64,000 nucleotides of DNA from Planococcus maitriensis (GTDB lineage: Bacteria; Bacillota; Bacilli; Bacillales_A; Planococcaceae), in assembly GCF_003289925.1 (NCBI RefSeq), contig NZ_QLZQ01000008.1, positions 1-64,000 on the forward strand. Reading direction: 5' to 3'. The notes beneath the pieces are model-generated. The model saw nothing but the letters and a program-made list of their open reading frames with translations, searched no databases and had not been told where the DNA came from. The translations under genes were made by a program, and so were the position numbers. Shown here piece after piece: positions 8,365 through 17,548 of this stretch (positions are counted from its first letter, which is position 1; every line of letters begins with the position of its first letter).

Positions 8365-9795
8365 ATGACATATCCGAATTGGCTGTCGCAGCGAGCTTAT
8401 TTGACGGGAAATCAATTGGCTTTATCATTTGGCGATAATGAATGGACATTTGCAGAAATCAATAGCATCGCACTCGAATATGCCGGCAAGCTGGCGCATT
8501 TTGGCATCACGGAACATTCGCGTGTGGCTTTGCTCGCTAAATCGAATGCCGAGGCTGTTTTTGTCATGTACGGCTGTTTGCATATCGGCTGTGAAATGGT
8601 CATGCTCAATGAACGGCTGGCGGGGGCGGAGCTGGCCTATCAAATTGAAGATGCAAAGGTGGACCAGGTATTTGTAGATAGTGAACTTTACAAGAAGGTG
8701 GCGGCATCGCAGCCGATTTCTTTTGAACAATTGAGACAGGCGCCATCTGCGGACTTTACGTTAAAGGCAGAATGGGCGAAGGACCGGACCGTATCGATCA
8801 TGTATACATCAGGAACGACGGGCAATCCGAAAGGGGTCAGGCAGACAGCTGAAAACCATTTTTCGAGCGCGGTGTCTTCTGCGCTGAATCTAGGTGTATC
8901 TCCTGAAGATGTCTGGCTATGCATGGTGCCGCTCTTCCATATCAGCGGCTTCTCGATTTTGATGCGTTCGCTTGTCTACGGGATGGGTGTCCGGCTTTAC
9001 GATAAATTTGACGCCGCAGCGTGTGCGGATGAATTATGCAAAGGGCAAGTGACGCACAGTTCGATGGTCGCTGTAACGCTTGATCAAGTACTGCGCGAGA
9101 TCGAGCAGCGCGAATTGCGCGTTTCCACTCGCTTCAAGCAGGTCCTTGTGGGCGGCGGCCCGGTTCCGGTGTCTTATTTGCAGCGGGCGGAAGCGCATGG
9201 CATTCAAGTGCTCCAAACCTACGGCATGACCGAAACGTCCTCGCAGACGACGACTTTGCAGCCGGCTGATGCGAAAACGAAGATCGGTTCTGCGGGCAAA
9301 CCGCTATTTTTATACCAAGTAAAAATTGATGGCGCAAAGACAGGGGAAGCGGGAGAGATCCTCATCAAGGGGCCTCAAGTGACCCCTGGCTATATCGGCA
9401 AGTTCAAAGACCGGGACGTGCAAAAAGACGGCTGGCTCGCAACAGGTGATATCGGTTATGTGGACGCAGAAGGGTTTTTATTCGTCGTCGACAGGCGATC
9501 GGATCTGCTTGTTTCTGGCGGGGAGAACGTTTATCCGGCGGAAATCGAGAAGGTTTTGATGGCACATCCATCCGTCCGGGAAGCCGGGGTTTGCGCGATG
9601 GCAGACAGCACATGGGGAGAAGTGCCGGCGGCGTTTGTCGTGCTAGATGAACCTGAAGTGTTGGATGAGCTGGCGGGATTTTGCCGCGGTCGGCTGGCCG
9701 GCTATAAAGTGCCGAAACTGTTCCGTATGGTGGATGCGTTGCCAAGGAATGCGTCGAATAAATTGCTCAGAAGGGAATTGAAGACATGGCTTTAA
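8365..9795 (+). CDS. menE: o-succinylbenzoate-CoA ligase MenE
   Basis: An adenylate-forming (ANL) enzyme that activates o-succinylbenzoate with ATP and joins it to CoA. Visible motifs are the P-loop-like MYTSGTTGNPKGV near residues 145-158, QTYGMTETSS, the TGD hinge region ATGDIGYVDAEG, the DRRSDLLVSGGENVYPAEIE core and the C-terminal catalytic lysine in LPRNASNKLLRREL. ATG 8365 is chosen over the in-frame ATG 8335 because GAGGAAAGG lies upstream of it and 8335 has no ribosome site. Its end overlaps menC by 10 bases. Confidence 0.94.
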   Translation: MTYPNWLSQRAYLTGNQLALSFGDNEWTFAEINSIALEYAGKLAHFGITEHSRVALLAKSNAEAVFVMYGCLHIGCEMVMLNERLAGAELAYQIEDAKVDQVFVDSELYKKVAASQPISFEQLRQAPSADFTLKAEWAKDRTVSIMYTSGTTGNPKGVRQTAENHFSSAVSSALNLGVSPEDVWLCMVPLFHISGFSILMRSLVYGMGVRLYDKFDAAACADELCKGQVTHSSMVAVTLDQVLREIEQRELRVSTRFKQVLVGGGPVPVSYLQRAEAHGIQVLQTYGMTETSSQTTTLQPADAKTKIGSAGKPLFLYQVKIDGAKTGEAGEILIKGPQVTPGYIGKFKDRDVQKDGWLATGDIGYVDAEGFLFVVDRRSDLLVSGGENVYPAEIEKVLMAHPSVREAGVCAMADSTWGEVPAAFVVLDEPEVLDELAGFCRGRLAGYKVPKLFRMVDALPRNASNKLLRRELKTWL

Positions 9796-10847
9796 TTGCC
9801 GGTATTGAATTCCGTAAAGTGAACCAGCCTTTGAACCAGCCTTTCATCACTGTTTTACAGAAAGTACAAGAGCGGGAAGTGACGATAGTGATCGTCCGGG
9901 ACGCTGAAGGGCGCGAGGGCTATGGTGAATGTGTTGCTTTTGATACGCCTTGGTATACCGAAGAGACCGTAACGGGCAGCCGCTTTGTGATGGAACAGGT
10001 TCTGGCTCCGCTATTGTTGAATGAACGTTTGGAGCATCCGACAGGGGTGGAGAGATTATTTTCCAAAGTAAAAGGCAATCATATGGCAAAAGCCGCTGTG
10101 GAAATGGCTATATGGGATTTATTTGCGAAACGTCAAGGCGTGCCGCTGCATGAATTCATCGGGGGAGTTCGGAAAACAATCCCTGCAGGCGTTGTCGTCG
10201 CAGGAGAGAGCGATGCACTGGCACCCAACGTAAAAGCAGAGATCGGCAGGGGTTATCGGCGCATCAAACTGAAAATTTCACCTGAAACCGATGCGGCATT
10301 ATTGAAAAGCTTGGTTGCGGCCAATCCGGAGATCTTGTTTTATGCCGATGCCAATGGCAGTTTTTCAGGGCGGGCATTGGAAGAGCTGCTGGCATTCGAC
10401 CAGGCCGGTTTTGCATTGATCGAGCAGCCATATGGGGAACAGGAGTGGGAAGCCCATAGTGCTGCACGTTCAAAAATGACGACGCCAATCTGCCTGGATG
10501 AAAGCATCCATAGTTTCGACGATGTAAAACGCATGGCAGAACAGCAAGCAGGGGATATTATCGTCTTGAAAATGGGGCGTCTCGGCGGCTGGTCGGAAAC
10601 CTTGAAAGTTGTCGAGTTCTGCAGAAACGAGCAGATCGGAATGTGGGTCGGCGGCATGATCGAGTTTGGTGTATCGAAAGCTCATAATCTTGCGCTTGCC
10701 TCGCTGCCGGAAGTGAAACTGACCGGGGATTTTTCAGATTCAGGCCATTTTTGGCAGATAGATATCGTCTCTCCGGAAATCCGTGTGGAGCACGGGGAAA
10801 TCAAATTAAGCGAAAGCCCGGGAATCGGGTATGGGCTAAACATATAA
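9786..10847 (+). CDS. menC: o-succinylbenzoate synthase MenC
   Basis: An enolase-superfamily dehydratase that converts SHCHC to o-succinylbenzoate. The 353-residue product has the KxK catalytic motif in YRRIKLKIS, metal ligands in YADANGSF, LIEQP and CLDESI, and the second catalytic lysine in IVLKMGRLGG. It begins inside menE (10-base overlap) with an AAGGGA ribosome site, so MenE and MenC are probably translated together. It ends four bases before a terminator shared with the convergent znuA-like gene. Confidence 0.94.
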   Translation: MALIAGIEFRKVNQPLNQPFITVLQKVQEREVTIVIVRDAEGREGYGECVAFDTPWYTEETVTGSRFVMEQVLAPLLLNERLEHPTGVERLFSKVKGNHMAKAAVEMAIWDLFAKRQGVPLHEFIGGVRKTIPAGVVVAGESDALAPNVKAEIGRGYRRIKLKISPETDAALLKSLVAANPEILFYADANGSFSGRALEELLAFDQAGFALIEQPYGEQEWEAHSAARSKMTTPICLDESIHSFDDVKRMAEQQAGDIIVLKMGRLGGWSETLKVVEFCRNEQIGMWVGGMIEFGVSKAHNLALASLPEVKLTGDFSDSGHFWQIDIVSPEIRVEHGEIKLSESPGIGYGLNI

Positions 10848-10850
10848 AAA

Positions 10851-10881
10851 ACTCGCCGAATGATTGTTCGGCGAGTTTTTG
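10851..10881. terminator. Bidirectional terminator between menC and the znuA-like gene
   Basis: A ten-base-pair stem actcgccgaa/ttcggcgagt with T runs on both strands sits between convergent genes. Confidence 0.9.
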
Positions 10882-11874
10882 CTATTTCAAGACGGTTTCA
10901 AGCACTTGCAGATTTTTTTCCATCAAGGTGAAATACGTTTCATCGTTGTCGATGTTTTCCTGTGTCAAGACTCCGAGATTATGCATTTCAATCGCTTCGG
11001 CGCCTACTTCGTTTTGGATGACTTCCGTCAAATTCGATGAGACGTTTTGTTCGAAGACAATGTATTGAATGTCTTTTTCACGCGCCATGTCGACGATTTC
11101 CGTCAATTCTTTCTGGGATGGCTCGTCCTGGCTGTTCAATCCAGCGACGGCTACTTGTTCAAATCCATATGGTTCAGCAAGATAGCCGAATGCGGCATGT
11201 GAGACGAAGAAGGTGTCGCGTTCGACTTTCGTATGCAGGTTTTTGAATGATTCGTCCAACGCTTCCAGTTCAGCGACGAGTTCTTCGTAATTGTTATCGA
11301 ATTCCTCTGCGCCTTCGGGGTCTTTTTCTGTTAACGCATCGCGGACAGAAGCGGCGAGTTCCTGGCTTAAGACAGGGGAGATCCAGACATGCGGGTCGGT
11401 GGAGCCGTGGTCATGCCCTTCGTGCCCGCCTTCCTCTTCATGCCCATGCTCGTCTTCAATGTGTTCCTCGGCCTGTGCTCCTGCCGCCGCTTCCAGTTGT
11501 TCATCTGTGATGCCGTCGGCTGTAGCGATAAATTCGAGATCTTCGTTTTGGAGCGTTTCCCGTGCGCTGTCGATAAAGCCTTCAAGCCCTAAACCGACAT
11601 AAAAGAGCAAGTCGGCATCCGCCATATTGATCATGTCTTTTTGGGTCGGTTCGAAGCTGTGTTCGTTGGCGCCGGCTGGGTAAACGGATTTGACGTCGAC
11701 ACGCTCGCCGCCGATGCGTTCTGCAAAATAGACGAGCGGGTAAACCGTTGCGTATACATCGAGTTTCCCTTCAGCCGCTTCGCCTTCAGCCTCGCTGCCG
11801 GTTTCTGTGTTGCTGCCGCATGCAGCCAATAATAAAATGAATGCTATTCCCGCAATCAAGCCTATTTTTTTCAT
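10882..11874 (-). CDS. znuA: Zinc ABC transporter substrate-binding lipoprotein (ZnuA/AdcA type)
   Basis: The product has a lipoprotein signal (MKKIGLIAGIAFILLLAACGS, lipobox LAAC) and the cluster A-I fold of metal-binding proteins. A His/Glu-rich loop (EEHIEDEHGHEEEGGHEG and following) near residues 115-140 is typical of zinc rather than manganese binders. Metal-ligand histidines are visible in GANEHSFEP, DPHVWISP and FVSHAAFGY. ATG 11874 is chosen because GGAGGGA lies six bases upstream; an upstream in-frame TTG overlaps that ribosome site. No permease or ATPase gene is next to it, so the partners must be encoded elsewhere. A Zur-like box lies upstream. Confidence 0.92.
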   Translation of the reverse strand: MKKIGLIAGIAFILLLAACGSNTETGSEAEGEAAEGKLDVYATVYPLVYFAERIGGERVDVKSVYPAGANEHSFEPTQKDMINMADADLLFYVGLGLEGFIDSARETLQNEDLEFIATADGITDEQLEAAAGAQAEEHIEDEHGHEEEGGHEGHDHGSTDPHVWISPVLSQELAASVRDALTEKDPEGAEEFDNNYEELVAELEALDESFKNLHTKVERDTFFVSHAAFGYLAEPYGFEQVAVAGLNSQDEPSQKELTEIVDMAREKDIQYIVFEQNVSSNLTEVIQNEVGAEAIEMHNLGVLTQENIDNDETYFTLMEKNLQVLETVLK

Positions 11875-11907
11875 GATATGTCCCTCCAAATTTTAATGCG
11901 TGTTCAC

Positions 11908-11928
11908 AAAATGTAATCGTTACGTTTT
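11908..11928 (-). promoter_or_regulatory. Zur-like operator upstream of znuA
   Basis: The element reads AAAATGTAATCG on the plus strand followed by TTACGTTTT, an inverted repeat matching the Bacillus Zur consensus (TCGTAATnATTACGA core) at most positions. It lies 34 bases before the gene for a His-rich zinc lipoprotein, so repression by zinc is the natural reading. Confidence 0.7.
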
Positions 11929-11983
11929 ATTGACTCTTAGAATCATACAATAGAATCTTCTTGAACACAAGAAAAAAACCCGC

Positions 11984-12214
11984 CTATTTTTTAGGGGGCC
12001 ATTCTTCCGGGACAAAATCCACCCCGCCTTTATGGAACGGGTGGCAGCTCAATATGCGGCGGATAGCGAGATAGCCGCCTTTTAATGCACCGTGTTTTTC
12101 CACTGCTTCGATCCCATAATGGGAGCAAGTCGGGTAGAATCTGCAACTCGGCGGCGACAAGGGAGAGATGAAGCGTTGATAGAAACGGAACAGCTTCACT
12201 AATGCGGTTTTCAT
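11984..12214 (-). CDS. yidD: Membrane protein insertion efficiency factor YidD
   Basis: A 76-residue protein of the YidD family (UPF0161), thought to help YidC-dependent membrane insertion at the inner face of the membrane. The conserved segments are [24 protein letters not shown] with its paired cysteines, and [19 protein letters not shown]. Length and motifs agree with the family. It stands alone, convergent with nothing close, and starts 112 bases from the divergent dps gene. Confidence 0.95.
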   Translation of the reverse strand: MKTALVKLFRFYQRFISPLSPPSCRFYPTCSHYGIEAVEKHGALKGGYLAIRRILSCHPFHKGGVDFVPEEWPPKK

Positions 12215-12255
12215 CGTGATTCCACTCTTTTCGTGTTTGGTTATGGTTCGCTGAT

Positions 12256-12281
12256 GTTTATTGTAGGGCTTTTAGAGGTAT
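12256..12281 (+). promoter_or_regulatory. Sigma-B-like promoter of dps
   Basis: GTTTAT at 12256 and AGGTAT at 12276, 14 bases apart, match the sigma-B consensus GTTTAA-N13/15-GGGTAT at ten of twelve positions. It lies 45 bases before the dps start, which fits the general-stress control known for B. subtilis dps. Confidence 0.6.
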
Positions 12282-12325
12282 TTATAAAGCAGAAGAGCTT
12301 ATCAAAAAATGGAGAGTGATGAATT

Positions 12326-12772
12326 GTGTCAACTGCATTAAACGAAGAATTGAACGTCCAAGTCGCTACATGGTCAGTGGTCTATACGAAACTACATAAT
12401 TTCCATTGGTATGTTAAAGGGCCATCTTTCTTTACCTTGCATGTAAAGTTCGAGGAGCTGTATAACGAAGCGACGCTCCATATGGATGAAATTGCGGAAC
12501 GCTTGCTTGCGCTTGGCGGCAAGCCGGTAGCGACAATGAAAGAGCAGCTGGAGTTGTCGGTCGTAGATGAAGCGACCAGCAGCGAAAGCGCGGAGCAGAT
12601 GGTAGATACTATCGTTTCCGATTACGACAAAATCATGAAATCCTTGAAAAAGGGCATGGAGCTTGCTGCTGAAGATGGCGATGACATGACAGAGGATATG
12701 CTGAATGCAATCCATCAAAACCTGGAGAAGCATTCGTGGATGCTGTCTGCATTTCTCGGCGAAAAGAAGTAA
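12326..12772 (+). CDS. dps: Dps/MrgA-type DNA-protecting ferritin
   Basis: A 148-residue dodecamer-forming mini-ferritin that oxidises and stores iron with peroxide and shields DNA. Ferroxidase ligands of the family are seen in [25 protein letters not shown] (His, His) and [17 protein letters not shown] (Asp, Glu). The GTG start follows GGAGAGTGATGAATT; the nearby ATG at 12321 is out of frame. The sequence resembles both Dps and MrgA of B. subtilis. I saw no clear PerR box but did see a sigma-B-like promoter, so the Dps-like role is preferred. Confidence 0.92.
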   Translation: MSTALNEELNVQVATWSVVYTKLHNFHWYVKGPSFFTLHVKFEELYNEATLHMDEIAERLLALGGKPVATMKEQLELSVVDEATSSESAEQMVDTIVSDYDKIMKSLKKGMELAAEDGDDMTEDMLNAIHQNLEKHSWMLSAFLGEKK

Positions 12773-12786
12773 AATAGAAGAAATGG

Positions 12787-12818
12787 GCGTACGACCGTTA
12801 GCCGGTTGTACGCTTTTT
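12787..12818 (+). terminator. Terminator after dps
   Basis: The stem gcgtacgaccg/cggttgtacgc with a five-base loop is followed by five T; it separates dps from ytkD. Confidence 0.85.
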
Positions 12819-12839
12819 CTGAAGCCGGGAGGATGTTGT

Positions 12840-13292
12840 ATGGAATATAAAGACTTGAACGGCTGCACTTGCCGTCTGTTTTTTGAAAAAGGACAGTCAC
12901 AGATTGAAAGCCGGCATGTGCTGGTGATAGGAAAATATAATGGCAACTGGCTGTTGACGAGGCATCACGTGCGCGGGCTTGAATTTCCCGGGGGCAAAGC
13001 CGAACCAGGCGAACCGCTGGAGCAGGCGGCGAAGCGGGAAGTATACGAGGAAACCGGAGCCAGCGTAAAAGAATTAAAATGGCTTGCGGAATATACGGTT
13101 TGTACCGATAAACCTTTCAGTAAAACAGTATTTGCAGCAATTATTGGCGATATGGAGCAAGTGGAGTGGATGGAAACGGATGGCCCGGCGCTGGTCCCGG
13201 AGCTTGTGATAGATGAAAATTACAGCTTCCTTATGCGTGATGCAGGCATGGAAGCGATTATAGAGAAGGTGAAAACTGTTGAAAAATGGTGA
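12840..13292 (+). CDS. ytkD: NUDIX nucleoside triphosphatase YtkD
   Basis: The 150-residue product has a complete Nudix box, GGKAEPGEPLEQAAKREVYEETGA, at about residues 51-74 with all the expected Gly, Glu and Arg positions. B. subtilis YtkD hydrolyses (d)NTPs including 8-oxo-dGTP and lies next to dps, as here. ATG 12840 has GGGAGG seven bases upstream; longer in-frame openings run back into dps and its terminator and are not credible. It overlaps the next gene by 14 bases, so the two are co-translated. Confidence 0.92.
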   Translation: MEYKDLNGCTCRLFFEKGQSQIESRHVLVIGKYNGNWLLTRHHVRGLEFPGGKAEPGEPLEQAAKREVYEETGASVKELKWLAEYTVCTDKPFSKTVFAAIIGDMEQVEWMETDGPALVPELVIDENYSFLMRDAGMEAIIEKVKTVEKW

Positions 13293-14121
13293 CATTGAAT
13301 CGATGAGATGGTATCCATCGCCGAACCCGAATGTGCGCTTGCGGGAAGTGACGTATTGGTCTGAAGGCTTGCGTATCAAAGGTTTATTGGCGCAGCCGAA
13401 AACAGGCGTATCCGAAAGCGCCATCCTGTACCTGCGGGGCGGCATCCAATCCATCGGCATGGTACGGCCGGCACGGATCGCTCAATTTGCAGGGATGGGA
13501 TTTACCGTTTTTGCGCCTTATTACCGCGGCAATCGGGGCGGGGAAGGGAAAGATGAGTTTGCCGGTGAAGACCGCTATGACGCCGTGAACGCCGTGGAAG
13601 TGCTGAAGAAATTCAGCACAGGGCCAGTACATTTACTGGCATTTTCAAGAGGTGGCATCATGGCGCTGTGGACCGCGGTGCTGAGAAGCGATATTTGTTC
13701 AGTGGTGACGTGGGCAGGCGTAACGGATACGGTGCTGACATATAAAGAGCGGCTGGATATGCGCCGCATGATGAAACGTCTTTACGGAGGCACGCCGAAT
13801 ACCGCGCTTCCGGCATTTGAAGAACGCAATCCTTTAATGCGTATCGGGGAGAGCAAGGCCGCTTACTTGATCATCCATGGCTTGAAAGATGAGAATGTTT
13901 CTCCCCAGCAGGCCTTCCTGTTGGAAGAAGCTCTGCAGCTCAACCATCAGCCGTGTGAAACTTGGTATTTTCCGGAATACACGCATTTTTTCCCTCCTAC
14001 GGCAAATCGAAAGACCGCAAAGGCGCTGACGGTATGGATGAAGGAGCAGGAAAAGCGCAAAGAGGACATAGCTGAGGCTGGCCGCGATAAAACAGAAGCT
14101 TGCCGCGGCGATTACGGGTAA
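13279..14121 (+). CDS. ytmA: Alpha/beta hydrolase, YtmA-type S9 peptidase family
   Basis: A 280-residue protein of the prolyl-oligopeptidase-like hydrolases. The nucleophile elbow is AFSRGGIM near residue 124, the acid is probably in IIHGLKDENVSP and the histidine in YFPEYTHFFPP. The oxyanion segment is LYLRGGIQS. A TTG start at 13279 has AGAAGGTG eight bases upstream and overlaps ytkD; ATG 13303 is possible but lacks a ribosome site. B. subtilis YtmA occupies the same place near pckA. Its substrate is not known. Confidence 0.82.
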   Translation: MKNGDIESMRWYPSPNPNVRLREVTYWSEGLRIKGLLAQPKTGVSESAILYLRGGIQSIGMVRPARIAQFAGMGFTVFAPYYRGNRGGEGKDEFAGEDRYDAVNAVEVLKKFSTGPVHLLAFSRGGIMALWTAVLRSDICSVVTWAGVTDTVLTYKERLDMRRMMKRLYGGTPNTALPAFEERNPLMRIGESKAAYLIIHGLKDENVSPQQAFLLEEALQLNHQPCETWYFPEYTHFFPPTANRKTAKALTVWMKEQEKRKEDIAEAGRDKTEACRGDYG

Positions 14122-14124
14122 AAC

Positions 14125-14170
14125 TAAAAAAAGGACCAAGAGAAATGATGCATTTCTCTTGGTCCTTTTC
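14125..14170. terminator. Bidirectional terminator between ytmA and pckA
   Basis: A 17-base-pair perfect stem (14131-14147 with 14151-14167) with a three-base loop and A/T runs on both flanks separates convergent genes. Confidence 0.92.
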
Positions 14171-14177
14171 ATATAGC

Positions 14178-15767
14178 TTAATTGTGGGTAGGGCCGCCTT
14201 TTTCGCTGATGCCAGCATCCACGGTGCCGAATTTTTCAAAGTTATCTTTGAATTTCTTCGCCAATTCTTGTGCTTTTTGGTCATAAGCTTCTTTGTCAGC
14301 CCATGCATTGCGCGGATTCAGTACTTCGGTTGGCACGCCAGGAATTTCTTTAGGCATGTTCAAGCCGAAGACGGATTCGTGTTCCATTTCCACGCCGTTC
14401 AAGTCGCCGCGGATCGCTGCACGGACCATCGTGCGTGTATAGGACAATTTCATGCGGCTTCCGACGCCGTAAACCCCGCCAGTCCAGCCGGTGTTAACAA
14501 GGTAGACATCTGCGCCGTGCTCATCGATTTTTTCTCCGAGCATTTCTGCATAGACGGTCGCGTGAAGCGGAAGGAATGGCGAACCGAAGCAAGTCGAGAA
14601 TGTCGCTTCCGGTGAAGTGACACCGCGCTCTGTGCCGGCTAGTTTCGATGTATATCCGCTAAGGAAGTGGTACATCGCTTGTTCTTTCGTCAACTTGCTG
14701 ATTGGAGGCAATACACCGAATGCATCAGCAGTCAGAAAGACGATCGTTTTCGGGTGCCCGGCAACAGAAGGGACGACGATATTATCGATAGCATCGATTG
14801 GGTATGCTGCACGCGTGTTTTCTGTCAACGATCCATCGTCGTAATCAGGGATGCGGGTTTCTTCATCGACGACCACGTTTTCAAGGACAGAACCGAAACG
14901 GATGGCATCGTAAATTTGCGGTTCGTTTTCACGCGACAGGTTGATTGTTTTCGCGTAGCAGCCGCCTTCGATGTTAAAGACGCCGTTATCGGACCAGCCA
15001 TGTTCATCGTCGCCGATCAATTTGCGGTCTTCGTCAGCTGACAAAGTTGTTTTCCCTGTGCCCGAAAGGCCGAAGAACAAAGCAACGTCATCGTTTTTGC
15101 CGACGTTCGCTGAGCAATGCATAGGAAGGATGCCTTTTTCAGGAAGGATATAGTTCATGATCGAGAAGATGGATTTCTTCATTTCGCCAGCGTATTCCGT
15201 ACCGCCGATCAAGATGATTTTCTTTTCCATTGAAACGATGATGAAGGTTTCGGAATCCGTTCCGTCCACCGCAGGGTCTGCGTGGAAAGTCGGGGCGTAA
15301 ACGACAGTGAATTCAGCTTCGTGCGTCTTCAGTTCTTCCGCAGTCGGGCGGATGAACAATTGATGGGCGAACAGGTTATGCCACGCATATTCATTGATTG
15401 TCTGAATCGCAAGGCGGGACTCAGGATCTGCGCCGGCAAAGCCTTTGAAGACGTACAAAGCGTCTTTTTCTTTCAAATGATTGATGACTTTAGCATATAG
15501 GTTTCCGAAGATTTCAGAGGAGATCGGGCGGTTGACGCTGCCCCAGTCAATTTTGTCTTTCGAAATGGCCTCTTCTACCATATACTTGTCTTTAGGCGAA
15601 CGGCCTGTGTATTTACCGGTTTCCGCTTTGACTGCGCCTTCACGCGTCAATACTGCCTCCCCGCGGGATGTCGCTGCTTCCACCAATTGGGGAACGGATA
15701 GTTGGATATTGACATTGGAGCCGTTCAATAGCTCTTTCAAATCATTTGCAAAGTTCACTGAAGTCAT
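14178..15767 (-). CDS. pckA: Phosphoenolpyruvate carboxykinase (ATP)
   Basis: PckA makes phosphoenolpyruvate from oxaloacetate with ATP, the entry step of gluconeogenesis. The 529-residue product carries the kinase P-loop [13 protein letters not shown] near residues 235-247, the metal and oxaloacetate site [12 protein letters not shown], the PEPCK signature [13 protein letters not shown] and [17 protein letters not shown]. The ATG has GGAAGG upstream. It is convergent with ytmA and divergent from metK. A promoter with an inverted repeat lies at 15828-15863. Confidence 0.97.
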   Translation of the reverse strand: MTSVNFANDLKELLNGSNVNIQLSVPQLVEAATSRGEAVLTREGAVKAETGKYTGRSPKDKYMVEEAISKDKIDWGSVNRPISSEIFGNLYAKVINHLKEKDALYVFKGFAGADPESRLAIQTINEYAWHNLFAHQLFIRPTAEELKTHEAEFTVVYAPTFHADPAVDGTDSETFIIVSMEKKIILIGGTEYAGEMKKSIFSIMNYILPEKGILPMHCSANVGKNDDVALFFGLSGTGKTTLSADEDRKLIGDDEHGWSDNGVFNIEGGCYAKTINLSRENEPQIYDAIRFGSVLENVVVDEETRIPDYDDGSLTENTRAAYPIDAIDNIVVPSVAGHPKTIVFLTADAFGVLPPISKLTKEQAMYHFLSGYTSKLAGTERGVTSPEATFSTCFGSPFLPLHATVYAEMLGEKIDEHGADVYLVNTGWTGGVYGVGSRMKLSYTRTMVRAAIRGDLNGVEMEHESVFGLNMPKEIPGVPTEVLNPRNAWADKEAYDQKAQELAKKFKDNFEKFGTVDAGISEKGGPTHN

Positions 15768-15827
15768 ATATATGTACCTTCCTTTTCGTTTATTCCCAAA
15801 TGAATGGGGAAGATGTATATTCGAACA

Positions 15828-15863
15828 TTAGTATAACACATTAACGCGATTAGTCTATACTAA
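15828..15863 (-). promoter_or_regulatory. pckA promoter with overlapping inverted repeat
   Basis: On the minus strand TAGACT (15857-15852) and TATACT (15835-15830), 16 bases apart, form a sigma-A-like promoter. The arms TTAGTATA at 15828 and TATACTAA at 15856 form an inverted repeat that covers both boxes, an arrangement suited to a repressor. In B. subtilis CcpN represses pckA; assigning this site to CcpN is inference. Confidence 0.5.
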
Positions 15864-15957
15864 TAACTAGAAATCTGTCAATGTTCATGATTTGTGCATT
15901 TTTATAGCAGGAAAAGCTGGATGCTCAAAAGTCTGACAATCGTTTCCGGTAAAAACG

Positions 15958-15986
15958 TTGACAGTGCTTGCCGCATTCCGTATGAT
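15958..15986 (+). promoter_or_regulatory. Sigma-A promoter of the metK leader
   Basis: A perfect -35 TTGACA (15958) and a TATGAT -10 (15981) are separated by exactly 17 bases. The start of transcription would fall near 15993, ten bases before the SAM riboswitch. Confidence 0.88.
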
Positions 15987-16002
15987 GGGAAATTGAACGG
16001 AT

Positions 16003-16115
16003 ACTCTTATTCCGAGCTGGTGGAGGGTGCAGGCCCGATGAAACCCGGCAACCTGCTGCAAGTGCAGCGATGGTGCCCAACCTGAAGCAAGGCGGATGCC
16101 TTGGACGATAAGAGT
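16003..16115 (+). ncRNA. SAM-I riboswitch (S-box) in the metK leader
   Basis: The closing stem pairs ACTCTTAT (16003) with ATAAGAGT (16108). Between them lie the conserved S-box blocks GGTGGAGGGTGCAGGCCC, GATGAAACCCGGCAACC, and GGTGCCCAACC followed by the P4 hairpin. Binding of S-adenosylmethionine is expected to stabilise the anti-antiterminator and so allow the terminator at 16138 to form, shutting off metK. Confidence 0.96.
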
Positions 16116-16137
16116 GAAAGGTGCTTATGATGATTAT

Positions 16138-16177
16138 TCCTTTCCTCATTACTATAGATGAGAGAAGGGATTTTTTT
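16138..16177 (+). terminator. Riboswitch-controlled terminator upstream of metK
   Basis: A tcctttcctcat/atgagagaaggga stem with one or two unpaired bases is followed by a run of T at 16171. It lies directly after the S-box, as the expression platform requires. Confidence 0.85.
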
Positions 16178-16316
16178 ATGGAATGCCCTTAATCCTCGTG
16201 TGCAGGCTGAAAAAGCTGGAAGTTCAATTCCATAGGTGGAAACGGACTTGACATGGGAAAACGAGTACCGTATCAATTTCGAGAGCAATCTCGCAGGATA
16301 TAAGGAGGAACTTTTT

Positions 16317-17513
16317 TTGACAAACCGTCGTTTATTCACATCAGAATCAGTAACAGAGGGCCATCCGGATAAGATTTGCGACCAGATTTCGGACGCAATC
16401 CTGGATGCCATTTTAGCGGAAGACCCGAATGCGCGTGTCGCATGCGAAACTACCGTAACAACAGGGCTCGTCCTTGTGGCAGGGGAAATCACGACATCCA
16501 CATATGTGGACATTCCAAAAGTCGTGCGCCAGACCGTCAAAGACATCGGCTACACGCGCGCGAAATACGGATTTGACTCCGAGACGAGTGCAGTGTTGAC
16601 AGCGATCGATGAACAGTCTGCCGATATCGCTGCAGGCGTCAACGTGGCCCTTGAAGCGCGTGAAGGCCAAATGACCGATAAGGAATTGGATGAGATCGGG
16701 GCAGGCGACCAGGGCTTGATGTTCGGTTATGCGTCAAACGAGACAGAAGAATTGATGCCATTGCCGATCAGCTTGGCGCATAAACTCGCGCGCCGCTTGG
16801 CAGAAGTGCGCAAAGAGGAAATCTTGCCGTATTTGCGCCCTGACGGTAAAACGCAAGTAACGATTGAATACGATGAAAACAATAAACCGGTGCGTGTCGA
16901 TACGATTGTCATTTCGACGCAGCACCATCCGGAAGTTTCCTTGGAGCAAATCCAGCGCAACTTGAAGGAATATGTCATCAACGAAGTCGTGCCGGCTGAA
17001 TTGCTTGACGCTGAAACGAAATACTTCATCAACCCGACAGGACGCTTCGTTATCGGCGGGCCTCAAGGGGATGCAGGACTTACAGGCCGCAAGATCATCG
17101 TCGATACGTACGGTGGTTATGCGCGGCATGGCGGCGGGGCATTCTCCGGTAAAGACGCGACGAAAGTCGACCGTTCCGGTGCCTATGCAGCACGCTATGT
17201 GGCGAAGAATATCGTTGCTTCAGGACTTGCCGATAAATGTGAAGTGCAGCTAGCCTATGCAATCGGCGTGGCGCATCCGGTATCGATTGCTGTCGATACG
17301 TTCGGCACCGGGAAAGTCAGCGAAGAGAAATTGATCGAACTCGTGCGCGCGAACTTCGATTTGCGACCAGCCGGCATCATCAAGATGCTCGACCTGCGCC
17401 GCCCCATCTACAAACAGACAGCGGCATACGGCCATTTCGGCCGCACGGATGTGGATCTTCCGTGGGAACGCACAGACAAAGCGGATGCGCTGAAACAACA
17501 GGCAAACGCATAA
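16317..17513 (+). CDS. metK: S-adenosylmethionine synthetase
   Basis: MetK makes S-adenosylmethionine from methionine and ATP. The 398-residue protein carries the family signatures [12 protein letters not shown] and [16 protein letters not shown], the N-terminal [19 protein letters not shown] and the C-terminal DLPWERTD. The start is TTG at 16317: AAGGAGGAAC ends six bases before it and the resulting N-terminus ([11 protein letters not shown]) matches B. subtilis MetK; a longer in-frame reading from 16236 has no ribosome site. Transcription is controlled by the upstream SAM riboswitch. Confidence 0.97.
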   Translation: MTNRRLFTSESVTEGHPDKICDQISDAILDAILAEDPNARVACETTVTTGLVLVAGEITTSTYVDIPKVVRQTVKDIGYTRAKYGFDSETSAVLTAIDEQSADIAAGVNVALEAREGQMTDKELDEIGAGDQGLMFGYASNETEELMPLPISLAHKLARRLAEVRKEEILPYLRPDGKTQVTIEYDENNKPVRVDTIVISTQHHPEVSLEQIQRNLKEYVINEVVPAELLDAETKYFINPTGRFVIGGPQGDAGLTGRKIIVDTYGGYARHGGGAFSGKDATKVDRSGAYAARYVAKNIVASGLADKCEVQLAYAIGVAHPVSIAVDTFGTGKVSEEKLIELVRANFDLRPAGIIKMLDLRRPIYKQTAAYGHFGRTDVDLPWERTDKADALKQQANA

Positions 17514-17548
17514 GAAAAAAGCAGGCGGAATTTTTCCGCCTGCTTTTT
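17514..17548. terminator. Bidirectional terminator between metK and ytoA
   Basis: The stem gcaggcggaa/ttccgcctgc is flanked by A and T runs, between convergent genes. Confidence 0.92.
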
